Positions 24,749 to 36,735 of a stretch of DNA of 64,000 bases are shown in pieces. Each line of letters opens with the position of its first letter. Within the stretch, counting starts at the first letter, position 1. Position numbers and translations under genes: made by a program. Under the pieces are notes generated by a model. The model was not told where the DNA came from and made no database searches. It was given only the letters and a program-made list of their open reading frames with translations. This DNA is from Lucifuga dentata (taxonomy: Eukaryota; Chordata; Actinopteri; Ophidiiformes; Bythitidae): contig VXCM01002152.1 of NCBI GenBank assembly GCA_014773175.1, forward strand, positions 97,286 through 161,285. The letters run 5' to 3'.

Positions 24749-25729
24749 ATCCAGATTAGCATAGAAATGTGATGTAATAATATAGTGTAATAGCAGGATT
24801 CATGGGGCTTTTCTAATGTGCAATTTGGAATCCTTCACCACTCTCAGTATCCCCTGGAAACTTCCAGGAAATGCATCTCTTCACCCCACTTCATGCATGC
24901 ACGCTTTTTACTCACATGCCGACATAATGCCTCCATACACTACTGTGAGCACACATGCTTACGTGTGCAGAGATTCACACCCTCTAATCAGTTCCCGCCA
25001 GACAAGATTAACCAATCTATCTTCATTAGGCCTTATTAAGTCGATCACATGTGAAGCACACACTTCATGTGAAGGAAATGATGTTCTCATGGTATTCCCA
25101 TGACGGCACAGACAACTACGTGTGAAATGTTGTATTGTATTTAATAGGGTCTTTTTTTTTTTTTGACAATACATCTGGTTGCTTTGATTTGTCATGATTG
25201 AGTTGCTCTCTGTAGACAGCAGGTGAGATTACTGACAGTTAATTACTGCGATTAAGCAACTAGCCAAGCCGCCTCCTCTCATCTCTTCACTTCATTTAAA
25301 TTCTCCTCTCTCCTCTCTTTTATTCTTTGATCTTCACCTGGTTCGCCCCCCCACCCCCACCCCTCCCCATCCTGAAGACGAGATTGAGCTTCAATAGAAT
25401 TTCCATGGCAACTGATTTTCAGTCATACCTCTGCAATCAGGTTACCCTGGGAGTTTATACAGGGACCACAGTTTATCCAGGGAATGTGATCAGGTTTCCA
25501 CTTTGATCATGATCTCCCCCTCTTCTTTCCAGCAACATGAAGTTATACTGTAACATCTGACCTCTGTCTCATTTATGACGTGAGTTGGGATAATTATTTT
25601 TTTTCCCCCATTTTTTCTGTTTCAAACCTTGAAACCAGATCCAAACATTCACATGTAAAAGCTGTCATCAGTTTTGTAGATTTTCAGCTTTTGAGCTTCA
25701 GCCATGTGTAACAGTCAGTCTGGGGGGTG

Positions 25730-25748
25730 TGTGTGTGTGTGTGTGGNG
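25730..25748. repeat. (GT)n run ending at N 25747
   Basis: A short GT run broken by an N, another probable contig join. Confidence 0.85.
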
Positions 25749-26072
25749 TGCATTACCTCCTGTTTGCATGAGCATTATGGCTTGAAATGGCTCAGCGTTT
25801 GTGTGTGTTCACCAAAGCAGAACAGCTGTTTTGTTTTTAAACTCACCTACCAGATCAGTGCCTGACGTTGCAGGTTCATTTCCCAGGGCGCTGCGTTTCG
25901 GCTTCATGGAGCCCATGAGGAGCCCCTCACTCAGAACATGAGCTTGAACCTGCACAAAACTGAGGCTACTGACATTTACTGTTGTTCTAAATATCACCCC
26001 TCACTCCCCACCCAAGAGATCTCCTTGCTGCAATTTATTTCCTCACACAAGATTCCTTTATTCCTTATATTT

Positions 26073-26079
26073 TGTGTGT

Positions 26080-26110
<31 letters not shown>

Positions 26111-26118
26111 GNCCCCCC
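26073..26118. repeat. (GT)n, poly(G), N 26112, poly(C)
   Basis: A GT run passes into about 18 G, then N, then six C. The G-to-C switch across the N suggests the two contig ends may be joined in the wrong orientation or that a hairpin-forming stretch was lost. Confidence 0.85.
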
Positions 26119-27269
26119 AAATCATTCAGTGCAGATAATTGTATCTGTGTGGAAAAAAATACCCAGAGACCTGCTCTGCTGGCACAGTGGCTACGAATGG
26201 ATAGTTTCTTATTAAGTTATTGCAATTCAAATAATTCCATTTCCATTTTCCATCAGGAAGGAATTTATGTAGAATAGCTATTTAAGTCAAGTGAATGTTG
26301 CTCATAATGTGCTGTGCAGCCCGTCTATACTGCACGCACCACGGAAACGCGGTGCGATATCAAAGAGAATGTCAGTTATCACGTCTTTATGTAAATTCAT
26401 ATCACAGATAAAGTGTGATGTCTGGTTTTGACACCAATGTTGTATTCAAACGGATTTAAAGGAGTGCAACAACATGGCAGCACAGAGAGGAATTTACTTT
26501 TTTTCACCCCTGAACCACCCATAGATCATTGACATACCAGATATTTCTTAATGAGATGCTGAGATGCTGTGAACTTTACAAAGCTAATTAGCTGAATTGG
26601 AAAAACTGTTAGTTTTTCAGTCAGTTATCTGTCTGATACTGTGTGGATTTTATCTTTTCTATTCAGATGTTTTGTCTGTTTGCATTCGTCAGTTAACTGA
26701 AGCCTTCAAACAAAAAAAATAGCAATTTTTCAAGTATCTATGCGTGCTTTCAGTTCAGATTCATTCTCAGTCACTGAGTCTGTGCATAACCTAAGCATGA
26801 AAATACATGATCTCTACTGTTTTGCTGCATGATTATGAAAAACCTGCTCTGTTGCTGCTTTTAATATTTATTTTAGCATCCAGCCTTACCTACAGTATTT
26901 ACATGCAGCCTTCCATCACAAGCAAGTCTCTAAGGATTTTACACATCCAAATCTGGCATCAAAATGAAGAGTGATGTTGATATAAGGTTTTTTTATTATT
27001 ATTTTTTTCATACCTGTGGTTCTTAAACAGTATTTTGGTTACAGTATCAACTTTGCTTCCTTTCCATTGTTGTCTCACTATCCTGCATGCTAACAGCAGC
27101 CCAGATTAGCTATTATTACTGGCTAATTATGCTAATAGACTCAGCCTATGTTAAATACTAACAAATTCTGATCAGAGATTCACTGAAGATACTGAAGGAG
27201 ACTTATTACAAAACTAAACATTATATTACATAATATTACATTACATTACATTGATTACAAGGATTGTGG

Positions 27270-27480
27270 CACATGCATGTGCACATGTGTGTATGCACAA
27301 ACACACATCTCAAGACTGACACACGCATGCATAACCTGCATCCACTTCCACCCTCTGGGACTTATGCAATTCAGAATTTATTTACCTATTTGATTTATTC
27401 ATACATATTTGCCCTCTAAACATGTAAATTTTATTGTACCTGTGTATAATGACAATAAAGATTATTCTAAATTCTATTTG
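27270..27480 (+). mobile_element. LINE 3' end fragment (possible)
   Basis: The tail TTGTACCTGTGTATAATGAC followed by AATAAAGATTATTCTAAATT resembles fish non-LTR retrotransposon 3' ends with short tandem tails. No reverse transcriptase frame is present. Confidence 0.45.
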
Positions 27481-27499
27481 TTTTTATTGTTCCTAATTT

Positions 27500-27757
27500 T
27501 TAAAGTGTAATATAGCAGGGAATATGTGTTGAACATATTTGCAGGTTCAGACCTCAGATAGAAATGCATAATTAATAAATCATGAGCTGCCCTGAAAGCT
27601 TTTGAATTAGTCCTTTACTGCTTTACTTCTGTTACTTATGTAATATTTACATCAACATGTGGACAATGTGGCACACACTGATCCGACACATTTACATGTA
27701 TGTTCATAGCTAAGACATGCTGGTCAACCAGAAAAGAGTTTTTTTGAGAGGGGAGGA
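27500..27757 (-). mobile_element. Family M2 fragment interrupted by M1 copy D
   Basis: Blocks such as TTAGTCCTTTACTGCTTTAC and TTTACATCAACATGTG parallel 3940-3975 of another M2 copy. The M2 match stops where M1 copy D begins, suggesting nested insertion. Confidence 0.45.
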
Positions 27758-28075
27758 TTAAAGGACCATGCTGGCAATTTTGCATGTTGAAGCCAAATAA
27801 TATTACCTGCAGAGATATTAGGTTACTAACAAACATAAAACTTTTAAGTTTGCCATTATTTTGACAAATACTGTAATCTTTCAAAAATAAATGTCAGGTG
27901 ATACACCCACTTTAAAATTCAATGTTGTACCTGCTAATAAGTATGTCTGAGTGTACAAGGGATGATCATTTTTAATTTTTCAGTAAAAGCCGTCTTCTCC
28001 TGGGACTATATTTCCTGGCAGAGACAAGAAGCTGTCTTCCATTCAGCTTCATGTTGCACCGGTATTGTCTTTTAA
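27758..28075 (+). mobile_element. Inverted-repeat element, family M1, copy D (internally deleted)
   Basis: It begins TTAAAGGACCATGCTGGCAA, contains GGGACTATATTTCCTGG (about 28000), then jumps to a GGTATTGTCTTTTAA terminus. At about 318 bp it lacks the right half of full copies. Confidence 0.78.
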
Positions 28076-28500
28076 AGTATTGAAAATTTTTAAATAAAAG
28101 ACTCCTAAATGAAAACAAGAATTTGAAAATACGTTTAGTAATGTTTCCATTAAATATAAGTAGGTAAATGTAGGATAAACATCTCTGGAAGTGATTTTGT
28201 AGCACATCCAAGGTCATGCTTGGAATTGAAAAAAATACATATAAGATTAAAGGTTCATCTGCATTCAGTTGTTGCTCACCAAGTTTATGCCACATTTTTT
28301 ATATATATATTTTTTAAGCCATGTTTTTTAAATTCCTGTTGAACTGGTTGTCACAGAATCCTGCTGCTTCAGAATCAGAGCATGAAGACAAAAGGAAACT
28401 TCATTTTACTCAAAAATTAATTCTATCTTCATCCCACTTCCCTCTTTCTCTCTTTGATTTTGCTTCTCCTTGCTTTCTCATTATTCACTAATTCACCCCC

Positions 28501-28519
28501 CCCCCCCCCCCNCCCCCCC
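28501..28519. repeat. lsamp: Poly(C) with N 28512 in the lsamp acceptor tract
   Basis: A C run broken by N lies immediately before the acceptor GTAG at 28520-28523, so the polypyrimidine tract length is not reliable. Confidence 0.9.
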
Positions 28520-28523
28520 GTAG

Positions 28524-28655
28524 CGGAGCCGTTGGATGGAGAAGAGTACCTGGACATTATAGGTATCATGCGAAACCAGGCAGGACGCTACGAATGCAAG
28601 GCCAGCAACGACGTTGCCACGCCTGACGTCAAATATGTCAATGTGGTCGTCAACT
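28524..28655 (+). CDS. lsamp: lsamp coding exon: second part of Ig domain 2
   Basis: A 132-base exon completing Ig2. The acceptor is CCCGTAG at 28520-28523; the donor is ACT|GTAAGT at 28656. The split first codon joins the preceding exon as alanine. The translation includes [20 protein letters not shown] and [19 protein letters not shown]. The second Ig2 cysteine is in the A-G-R-Y-E-C motif, a variant of the DxGxYxC motif of I-set Ig domains. The C-terminal V-V-V-N leads into the Y-P-P hinge of the next exon. Length and phase match the IgLON exon pattern. The only oddity is the nearly pure C acceptor tract with an assembly N. Confidence 0.94.
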
Positions 28656-30332
28656 GTAAGTAATGACAGGTTGCTATGCACACCATTAGTCAATATTCCT
28701 TTCACGCTTACAATATGTAAGTCATTTCACAAGAACAGATAAAAAAAAAAGCGTGTATCACTCAAGCATGGGGTTAAGGATAGAGATGTATAATAGATGT
28801 GATGAGGAGTGAAATCTGTGTCTTGAAAGTTTTGAAGTACCCCTCATCTATGTTCTCGTGAGTATTTCAGGTACAAAAAAAAAGATCTCTTAACTTCAGC
28901 CGCCGTCTTACTTTGATTGAAACTGTCACATGCAAGCTGGTTCTTAAGTATCTTACACCGTTGAAAGAGGCACTTACTGTTTCAAAACAAGATCACCTAA
29001 TTACAGCTTATCAGGGGTCCTTGTTAGATCTGATGGGTGCAACACATCCGTTATCTCTTCAGAACTGATGAAACATGAAACATTTCAGTCCCCCTGAGAG
29101 GAGTTTAAAATTCCCTTAGATTCTTAATACGGATGGTTGCCAAGCCGAGGATAAATTGCCAAATTAAACGATGGAGATTTCTACATCAAAGCAGCACTTA
29201 TATTTAATCATCAGTGGAAATGGACATTGATCTACTGTACTTCAGATGGATTTTTGCATTGGTGACTGGTTAAAAAATGTACTTGAAGTTTGAGCGCTGA
29301 ATCATTAATTCAGTCTCCAAATCCCTCACTGTTGTCTCATGCTATACTCAGACTACAGTGTTCTTTCCTTAATTTTATGTCGTGATGATGTTGTGCTGCG
29401 CAGGCAAGGTGCAACTAAGTGCAGTCAAGGTGCAAACATCACCAGATCTCCCATTTGGGAGGATGTGAAATCTGTTTTCACGAAACTTCATGCAAGAAGT
29501 GACAACACACGGAATCAAAAATGAGAATTTAAAACATGAAAGAAGTCACAATGTCATGGCCCCAAAAAAGAAGGCTAATCATTCAAATAATGGGAGCATT
29601 ATTTTGTATAGAAAAAAGAAGACTGAGAAGAAGTCTGAATGTGGGGTTGTCAATTTATTATCAATTCTGCCTCTCATGCTCTCATTGGCTGTTGCTCGTT
29701 GGTGATGGCAACTTGTAGATCCACTCAAACTAGAAGAGCATCTCGGTTTTTCCGCCAATGATTTCAAGCATGCTTGAAAATGTTGGGCATCTGAGACGGC
29801 TTCAGGACTTAGCCAGGATGTGTTTCTGAACTGCTTGGACTTATTGAGTATCAGTGAAGGGCACGAGCAGCAGTTTGCCTCTGACCTTGGGTTTTTTTTA
29901 ACAGACTGGAAAATCAGAGCTGAAATCTTCTAGTCTGAGCTCGGCATTAGGGGGTTGAAGACTTAAAAGGAGAAACCTTAAAGTGGCTTGTAGAAGAAAC
30001 TCCAACTTATTTCAGATTTTCCAAGATGTTTGTCATTTTTGATTTGCACGTTTCTTTTATCAGTGAAATATAATTTTAAACTTTGTATCATTTTAAATGA
30101 AAGAGATTCCCCGTATTCTGTGTCTGACGCACTTTTTCAGTAATGAGAAATCTCAAAGTATTTTAAAGAAAAACAGAGAAAGCACAGGTACTACATGTGA
30201 TGGATGCACTCCGGGCCACACTGAAGAGCAGCATGTTAATCTTACTTTACGTGGGAGATTTATTAGGTTAGGGTTCATTGAAGTGAGGGCATTTATTTTT
30301 GTTAACGGATATATCCATGTTTGACTTTGCAG
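28656..30332 (+). other. lsamp: lsamp intron between Ig2 and Ig3
   Basis: A 1.7-kb AT-rich intron with GTAAGT donor and TTTGCAG acceptor. No repeat family or coding segment was recognised. Confidence 0.85.
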
Positions 30333-30453
30333 ACCCTCCGACAATAAAGAAAACCCAGAGCTCAGAGACTCCGGTGGGCCGCATGGGGATGCTGCAGTGT
30401 GAGGCCACCGCTGTGCCCACACCAGAGTTTGAATGGTACAGAGACGACAAGAG
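30333..30453 (+). CDS. lsamp: lsamp coding exon: first part of Ig domain 3
   Basis: A 121-base exon. The acceptor is GACTTTGCAG ending at 30332; the donor is AG|GTAAAT at 30454. It reads [20 protein letters not shown] then [20 protein letters not shown]. The Y-P-P opening marks the Ig2/Ig3 hinge of IgLONs. The first Ig3 cysteine (LQC) and the conserved tryptophan (FEW) are present, and C-E-A-x-A-V-P is close to the family signature. The exon ends with two bases of an arginine codon completed by the next exon, so the intron phase differs from the earlier ones, as in other IgLON genes. Confidence 0.95.
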
Positions 30454-31244
30454 GTAAATCATGAAATAGCACACATTTACACATCATTACCAACATCAGT
30501 ATCACAGTGAGACATGCAGAGCGATGTATCTTATCCTGCCTTAGGAGAAAATTAAAAGTAAAGTTGTACACGATGAGATGACAGAACATTCTGGACGTTC
30601 ACTTCTACCCAGGATCAAATGACCATGTGAGAAAAAAAGACTTTTAAGAAAAGAAGTTTAGGTCAGATGTAGGTAAAAAATGTATTGACACTTTGGACCA
30701 GGTTCACAAAGATTGTGAAAGAGCAGTGAGCATTGAGAAAGTTGAAAGAGTAATTTGTGCTTGTTTGCACGTCAGCTGATTTATTCAAGAGTTTAAGAGT
30801 TTTCCAGCTAATTTAAGAAGTGTTTGTGATCAGTCAAACAAGTCATTAAAAAAAAAAAACATTGCAGAAACCAGTAGCCTCCTTTCACCCATTACTTTAG
30901 CAAAATACGTATTTCAACTATAAGACTTGCACCCGTGAGCTCTGAAGTCCCTTTATAACTGCAGTGTTCTCCTGTAATGCTTCCAGCATGAAAAGCCTTC
31001 TCCCTCGCTTGCCTGAATTGCTGACAACAACAAAACTCTCTGAGAAAAGCATTTATGAGACTTTGAAAAGATCACACACTATATAAAATATAACAAGATC
31101 GGGAGTTTGTGTTCTAAGTGTTTTTCCTGATTCTTAACTTCCACTCTGTTACTTGCTGCTCATTTGATGTGTTTTTTTTAATCATATAGTACAGTACGTT
31201 TGCTGTGTGACTGCTTTGTTATTAGATCTGTCAATGACCCAATC

Positions 31245-32034
31245 TGATTTATGCAGCCCCCTTTAGGAATAAATATATGCAGGTTTCCACCTTCTTATAT
31301 TCATATCTCAATTCAGATAGGAATCTTGAAATGTTTGCAATGTTTTAATGTGCAAAAAACAAATTCATCCACTTCTGTTCTTAGTTGCTGTGCACACTGA
31401 GTGAAAACACACAATTTTAGGTGCTGTTTCTTTAAGGCCTCACTCCCAAAAATCCTGATCTCTTCTGATTGGCCAGCCATGACATGGGAGATGCTGGATA
31501 AGCACTCACTTGCTATGCTGTGTTTAACGCTCAGAGGTCATAGGTCATAGGGAATGCTGGCATGATTTTATTCCATTATTTAAATAATGTGGAAGAAGTT
31601 TTTAAATATTGATCCAAGGCTTCTGACTTTCCCAAAAAGAAATAGAATGACTGTGTACTACCCAGGCTGCCCCGTCAGTGGCACTGTTGGACATGGGATG
31701 TGATAGTAAAAAAGAGGACTTGTCCAAAGATGAGAGAAATTGCTTTCCAGCTGGCATGAACAGAGCTGTCCACCAGGGGGCAGACAAGGTCCTTCTTGAG
31801 TGACAAGGAACTATAAATGACTATAACTTTAAGAAGAAAGGCTGCTCTGCACAAAATTGACATGGTGTTTGTAGCTACCTTGGACAGTTGAGGACCTATG
31901 GGCTTAGTTCACTCTATATACTTCATGATCCTCAAGTTTTGCAACTTTGACAATGTTCAAAACATTTTCCAGACTATATTACTCTATAACAATAAAATAA
32001 ATCTACAAAGCAGCACAGTATGTCCCCTTTAATG
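31245..32034 (+). mobile_element. Inverted-repeat element, family M2, longest copy
   Basis: The left end has GCCCCCTTTAGGAATAAATA and GTGCACACTGAGTGAAAACA; the right end reads CAGCACAGTATGTCCCCTTT followed by AATG. The left and right ends are imperfectly complementary. Boundaries are approximate. Confidence 0.5.
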
Positions 32035-32157
32035 CTTTTTCTACAGCACATTAAGGCACAATAGCATGAACATTATAATGATGCAGTGAATATTATTCCC
32101 TTTGCAAGTCTTAATGAATTTGAGCATTAATATGATAATAGCAGTCCAATCTCTATT

Positions 32158-32196
32158 TTTTTTTTTTTTTTTTTTTNTTTTTTTTTTTTTTTTTTT
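32158..32196. repeat. Poly(T) with single N at 32177
   Basis: A T homopolymer around N, a probable contig join. Confidence 0.95.
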
Positions 32197-33724
32197 CTTT
32201 TTCAAACGGCCTGGGTCAGGAGCTTTCCAGATGGTTTGCCCTTCGTCAATTCCTCCTCATTTCCCAAACGTGCCAGCGGCTCACTTTCTTCATCACTTCA
32301 TCCTTTGTGCTTAGAATGGTCCTCATCACTCCATCCATAATGATTATAATGCATCTCCTTGTCCTTGTCTTTGCTCCTTTTGTCAGATCTGCTCTCACAC
32401 TGATTCCATTGGTAATCCCAGTGGTAATTTGATGACATCATCTGTGCATTTTGATAATGACTAATCACCCACTTAATCACTCATTAGACTGTTACTCCAT
32501 TGTTAATTAAACATTAGTGTGCAGGCAGAGGATTCTGGAGTGGCAGATGAGATAAATTCTTCCCCCTGAATGCAGTTTCTATCTGTCGTCACGAAAAAAT
32601 TATTTCTTTTACTTCACTAGACAAACCCTCTTTCATACCACAGTAATTCCCTTGAAATGGAAAGCAAACCTCCCACACTGCCCTGTCTTGTATGAAATTG
32701 CAAATACCATGACCAGACACAGACATGCATTGGAAAGTGCACTTAAGTGTCATAAATACAGTATGTCTGGAAAACACTCAAAGAGGATCAAACTGTAATG
32801 ATATTCACAAGCACTGACAACCCAATCCCTCAATTTCAACATTGGTCATTTAATAACCCAGGAGATTTCCTTTTTTCTGCAGCAAACTCATCACTCGAGT
32901 CAGTTTGGCAGTGGAGAGCTTTGATGGCACGGCTAATGATCAGGAAATCGCACATGTAGAGCTATATGATCTGTAATTTCACTTGTACTCAAAAACTGCG
33001 TCAGGAAAAGTTTTCTGAAATTTGGGCGGAAAAACACTGGAGGACTGGCACAAGTGTTATCACAGATATGGTCTCTAAAGTAATAGGCCTATCACACCAG
33101 GGCTTGAAGTGAAAGATTTATGGTCGTCGGAATATTTTGCATTATCTGTTGTTTAGCAGTTTTTTTTTCCTTCCTCCATCTATCTCAGCTGTTTTGTCCT
33201 CTGGAGAATTTTGGCTGTGCTCTGCATGATCCACCTCTCCCTCTGTGTCAGGAAGTGTTTTTGCTCTTTCTCCTTGGATAGTGATGTTAGTAATATCATT
33301 TCTCCTCGTTTGGCAAATTAATTTTATAATCCCCCTCCCCCAACAATCAAAGTTAATGCACCATAGCCTGTTGTGCCTTATTTACCTGATTCTTAAGGTG
33401 AGGTCTTGTTCCCGTGCTTGTTTTCTTGTTAATCAACTTGACATGGACACTCTGAGATCTGTTGTAAAATCATAATATAGTTGAGCACAATCCCAAAATA
33501 AGCAATACTTGGTGGGCTATTTTTAATAATAATAATATTCAGTATTATTAATTTATATAATACAGCTCTGTATTCAGTTGAGGGTTTGTTAGTTAGGATC
33601 ATCTGAAAGGCCGCAACTGCTGTTTGTTTTGGCTGAATATAGATTTGTTTTTTGCATTTTTACTACAATTTCTCATTGGCAAATTACAATTACAAAGAGA
33701 TTTCCATTTCCTTATTTTCATATA

Positions 33725-34055
33725 GGGGTCTATTCTCCATCCAACACAAAGATTTAACGTGCAAAAAAATACATTTATCCAAGTCAGTTCTCCCTTGTTG
33801 CAGTACCACTGTGCACACTGAGTGAAAACAGCTTCTTTAATGCACTAAATTTAAATTCAGGGTAATTTAATTCAAGGTAAATTTTATTCAGGGTAGTTCA
33901 GAAGCTATGGCTTCAGCTTCCTGGATTCATGTCTCTTTCCATGGATCTCAAGTTTTACAACTTTGACTTCAACACATATTCCCAATATAATACACTATTT
34001 TTAAAAAATGAGGGGAAATGACAAAAAGCATAATAGTTTCCTTAAAATGAAGTCA
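33725..34055 (+). mobile_element. Family M2 element, partial
   Basis: It shares the TTTAACGTGCAAAAAA and TGTGCACACTGAGTGAAAAC blocks with the copy at 31245-32034. The right part has diverged. Confidence 0.45.
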
Positions 34056-36690
34056 CCAAAACCAAAATGACCAAAGCTAAAAAAAACAAAAACAAAAAAA
34101 AAAACAATTCTAAGAAATAGCAAGCTATTATTCTGCTTGGGATATAACCAAATATGGGTAGATTACTTGCGAGTGAAGAGATAATGTGCTCTAAATAGAC
34201 AAGCATGTCACAGTGATTTTCTTTTTTGAAATATATATAAAAACTGATCTAATCAGCCAGGCGGCAATCAGCTTTTTACTGTTATGGCAGTAGATTTAAG
34301 ACATAAACCAGGACCTCCTTATGAGTTATTTCTGTTTCTATTTTGCACCAGGAAACCTTTACAGATATTATATTGAAAATACAGACTATGGCTTTGCTTT
34401 ACACCCCAACATTCTGCCAGTGGAGGAGCAAAATCCATAAAAAAATGAGAAGGCATATGCAGAGGATAGATTGTCACTTCTTATTATTTCAGCATCAAAC
34501 ACATACACTGTGGTGTTATTTGTTTTGCATTCTTTAGAAGCTTAGTTTTGTGGTTTATGATTTGGTCTTGGCCTTGGCCCTGTCATATCCCAAATCTCTT
34601 TAATCCTTTAAAGGTATTTTAACAAGCAAACTAGACTGTCGCGTTTCATATGTTAATTACTGATATCAGCTCAGATGAAGTTCAGCTGAGCAACGTCTCA
34701 CTGTATTTCATATTTATTAGTCAGAAAGCCACTCGTATGGACATAATGATTTATTCAGAGTGTCAGAACCCCACAGATGAAGTGAAAGTTTGTCCCTTGG
34801 TGCAGATTCTGATATATTTTGGCAACTTCTTTAGCCCATGAAACCTTTTTTATTTCCCGTTACTGATCCTGTTCGCTCTGACTTCAAACCACACATCAGT
34901 TCCGTCGTTATTTTGTGCCACTTAAGTTCAAAAGCATTACTCTCTCTTGCCCAATCAAGCAAACTAAAGGAGTAAACACTCCAGAATTGAAAATATCCTG
35001 TGCCCTAATCCTGTGCTGTCAGAGCTCTTTTTTTCTTTTTATTCTCCGAGCAGAGAAGCATCCCCGAGAACTCATACAAGTCTGCAGATGTCTGTTCTGT
35101 GTCAAGATTTATATCCACATGAAAAGGTGCACCTCTTCACCTGATGAAACATAATTCATCCTCTTAACTACACAGCATCATTGACCTCCCCGTCTCCCGG
35201 TGCGATTGCCACTGCAGGATGTGCGAGTCTCTGTGGCTCTTATAGACCCAATTAGCCTCAGCGGAGTGTGATCCATCATGATCATGAAGCAGCTGGCCAG
35301 CACTTCATAACTGATCACTGCTCCTACCTGGCTGCGTGTTTGATTAGGACCCTCCCTCACGACTCTCTTATCTGTCTCCTGCATGATGAAATTTGGATCA
35401 AATAGTGAATCCAATATTGCTTCTGCCTTCAGCCATGGAATATAGATTTTTTTTTTCCTTCCCTGGTTTGATTTTTTAAAGCAGGGGCCGAATCTCTGAT
35501 TAAGCCCAGAGAGAAAAAAAAATGGTTAGTTTTCTACATTATGAGTTCTACAATTCATTATGTCTTCAAAATTATAAAAGATTTATGACATATCAGCCCG
35601 TTAAAGGTCTCTTTTAAACTGCAATATTGCATTGTATCACTCCATCTGTGGTTGTAGCATGAAAAAAATCCAAAGTGAGCTGTCAGCTGATGTGACAGAC
35701 AGACACATTTGTTGTTTTGTCAGCTGACACATGGCTGCTGCAGCCACTGGACCATTTTCAATCATCCCTGGGTTACAAGTCTCAACAGGACTCTCCACTT
35801 GATTTCATTTATCATCAGCCTTGAATCATAACTGGCCTGTCACTCTCAGTGGCAGCGATAACCTACTTTAGATGCTCCCACACACGACAGAATCAAATCT
35901 GTCCATCTTTGGCTCACTCTGGTCTTTCATCTCCGCCGGCTTACCAGCACGGCCCTGCACTCACGCTGTGCGCCCGCCATCATATACAGGGGTCAAATCA
36001 TTTCAATCTGGGCTGTAAAGTAACAGAGTCATCAGATTCAGCAGGTCACTGCTGCCCTGTGCCTGTGAAAAAACTGCAGTATACTGATAAACTTCCCTCC
36101 AAAATTATAAATTTAATGATTTCTGCCAACTTCTCTGATAATATATTTTGGACTAGTATACTAGACGGAGCAGTAGACACGCATATTTAAGGAGAAGGAT
36201 TTGCAGATCTGTGTATGCTGGCATGTTAAAACTTCAAAAGATCAGCCAAAACGTTGAGCTCGGTAAATGTTAAAAGAAATGAAAAGGCATTTTTGGGCCA
36301 AAGATCCAGTTTCCCTTTTATGTATTTTTCATTTGAACTTTTGCAAAGGTTTGACTCCTTTTCCAACTTTTTTTCTGAGAAAGCAGAAAGGATTTCTATC
36401 TCTTTGACCTGTTCAGGTCAGCGCACTTAGTATTCCCCTGCTATTGCATTACAATCGTATGCGATAATCTGTATTAAAAATGGCGGTTTGCTCTTGTGTC
36501 CTGCTGCATATTATCTGGCTCTCTCAGTGGGCAGCCGCCCTTTTTGTAACAGTACACTCACTTCTCATGAAGATATACTGGAGAATATATCTGCTGCTGG
36601 CCTTATCGTTAAAGCGGGTGGGGTGGGAGGAGTGGGGGGGGCAACTTGAGATGGAGTGGGGAAAATCTCCCCTCCTGGAGGTCGCCCTTC

Positions 36691-36735
36691 CTTTCTCTCT
36701 CTCTCTTTCTCTCTCTCTCTCACACACACACACAC
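36691..36735. repeat. (CT)n(CA)n microsatellite
   Basis: An interrupted CT run passes directly into a CA run, in the Ig3 intron. Confidence 0.93.

Larger units (their letters stand above)
7328..28523 (+). other. lsamp: Large lsamp intron within Ig2 (21.2 kb)
   Basis: This intron splits Ig domain 2. It holds a Penelope-like remnant (8003-8600), M1 copies C and B with a solo LTR inside C, two tRNA-derived SINEs, microsatellites, the 21940-23590 transposon cluster, a LINE-type 3' tail and truncated M1 copy D. Thirteen of the window's single-N joins lie before its end or within it, including one in its own acceptor tract (28512). No conserved protein-coding exon was recognised between its ends. 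Stretches such as 4290-6960, 9000-10900, 12400-13660 and 24800-27200 elsewhere in the upstream and this intron show nothing beyond AT-rich unique sequence and short simple repeats. Confidence 0.85.

Noticed and set aside
25811..25960. Possible tRNA-derived SINE head (CAGGTTCATTTCCC resembling a B box)
   Set aside because: No convincing A box, no SINE tail and no second copy seen in the window.
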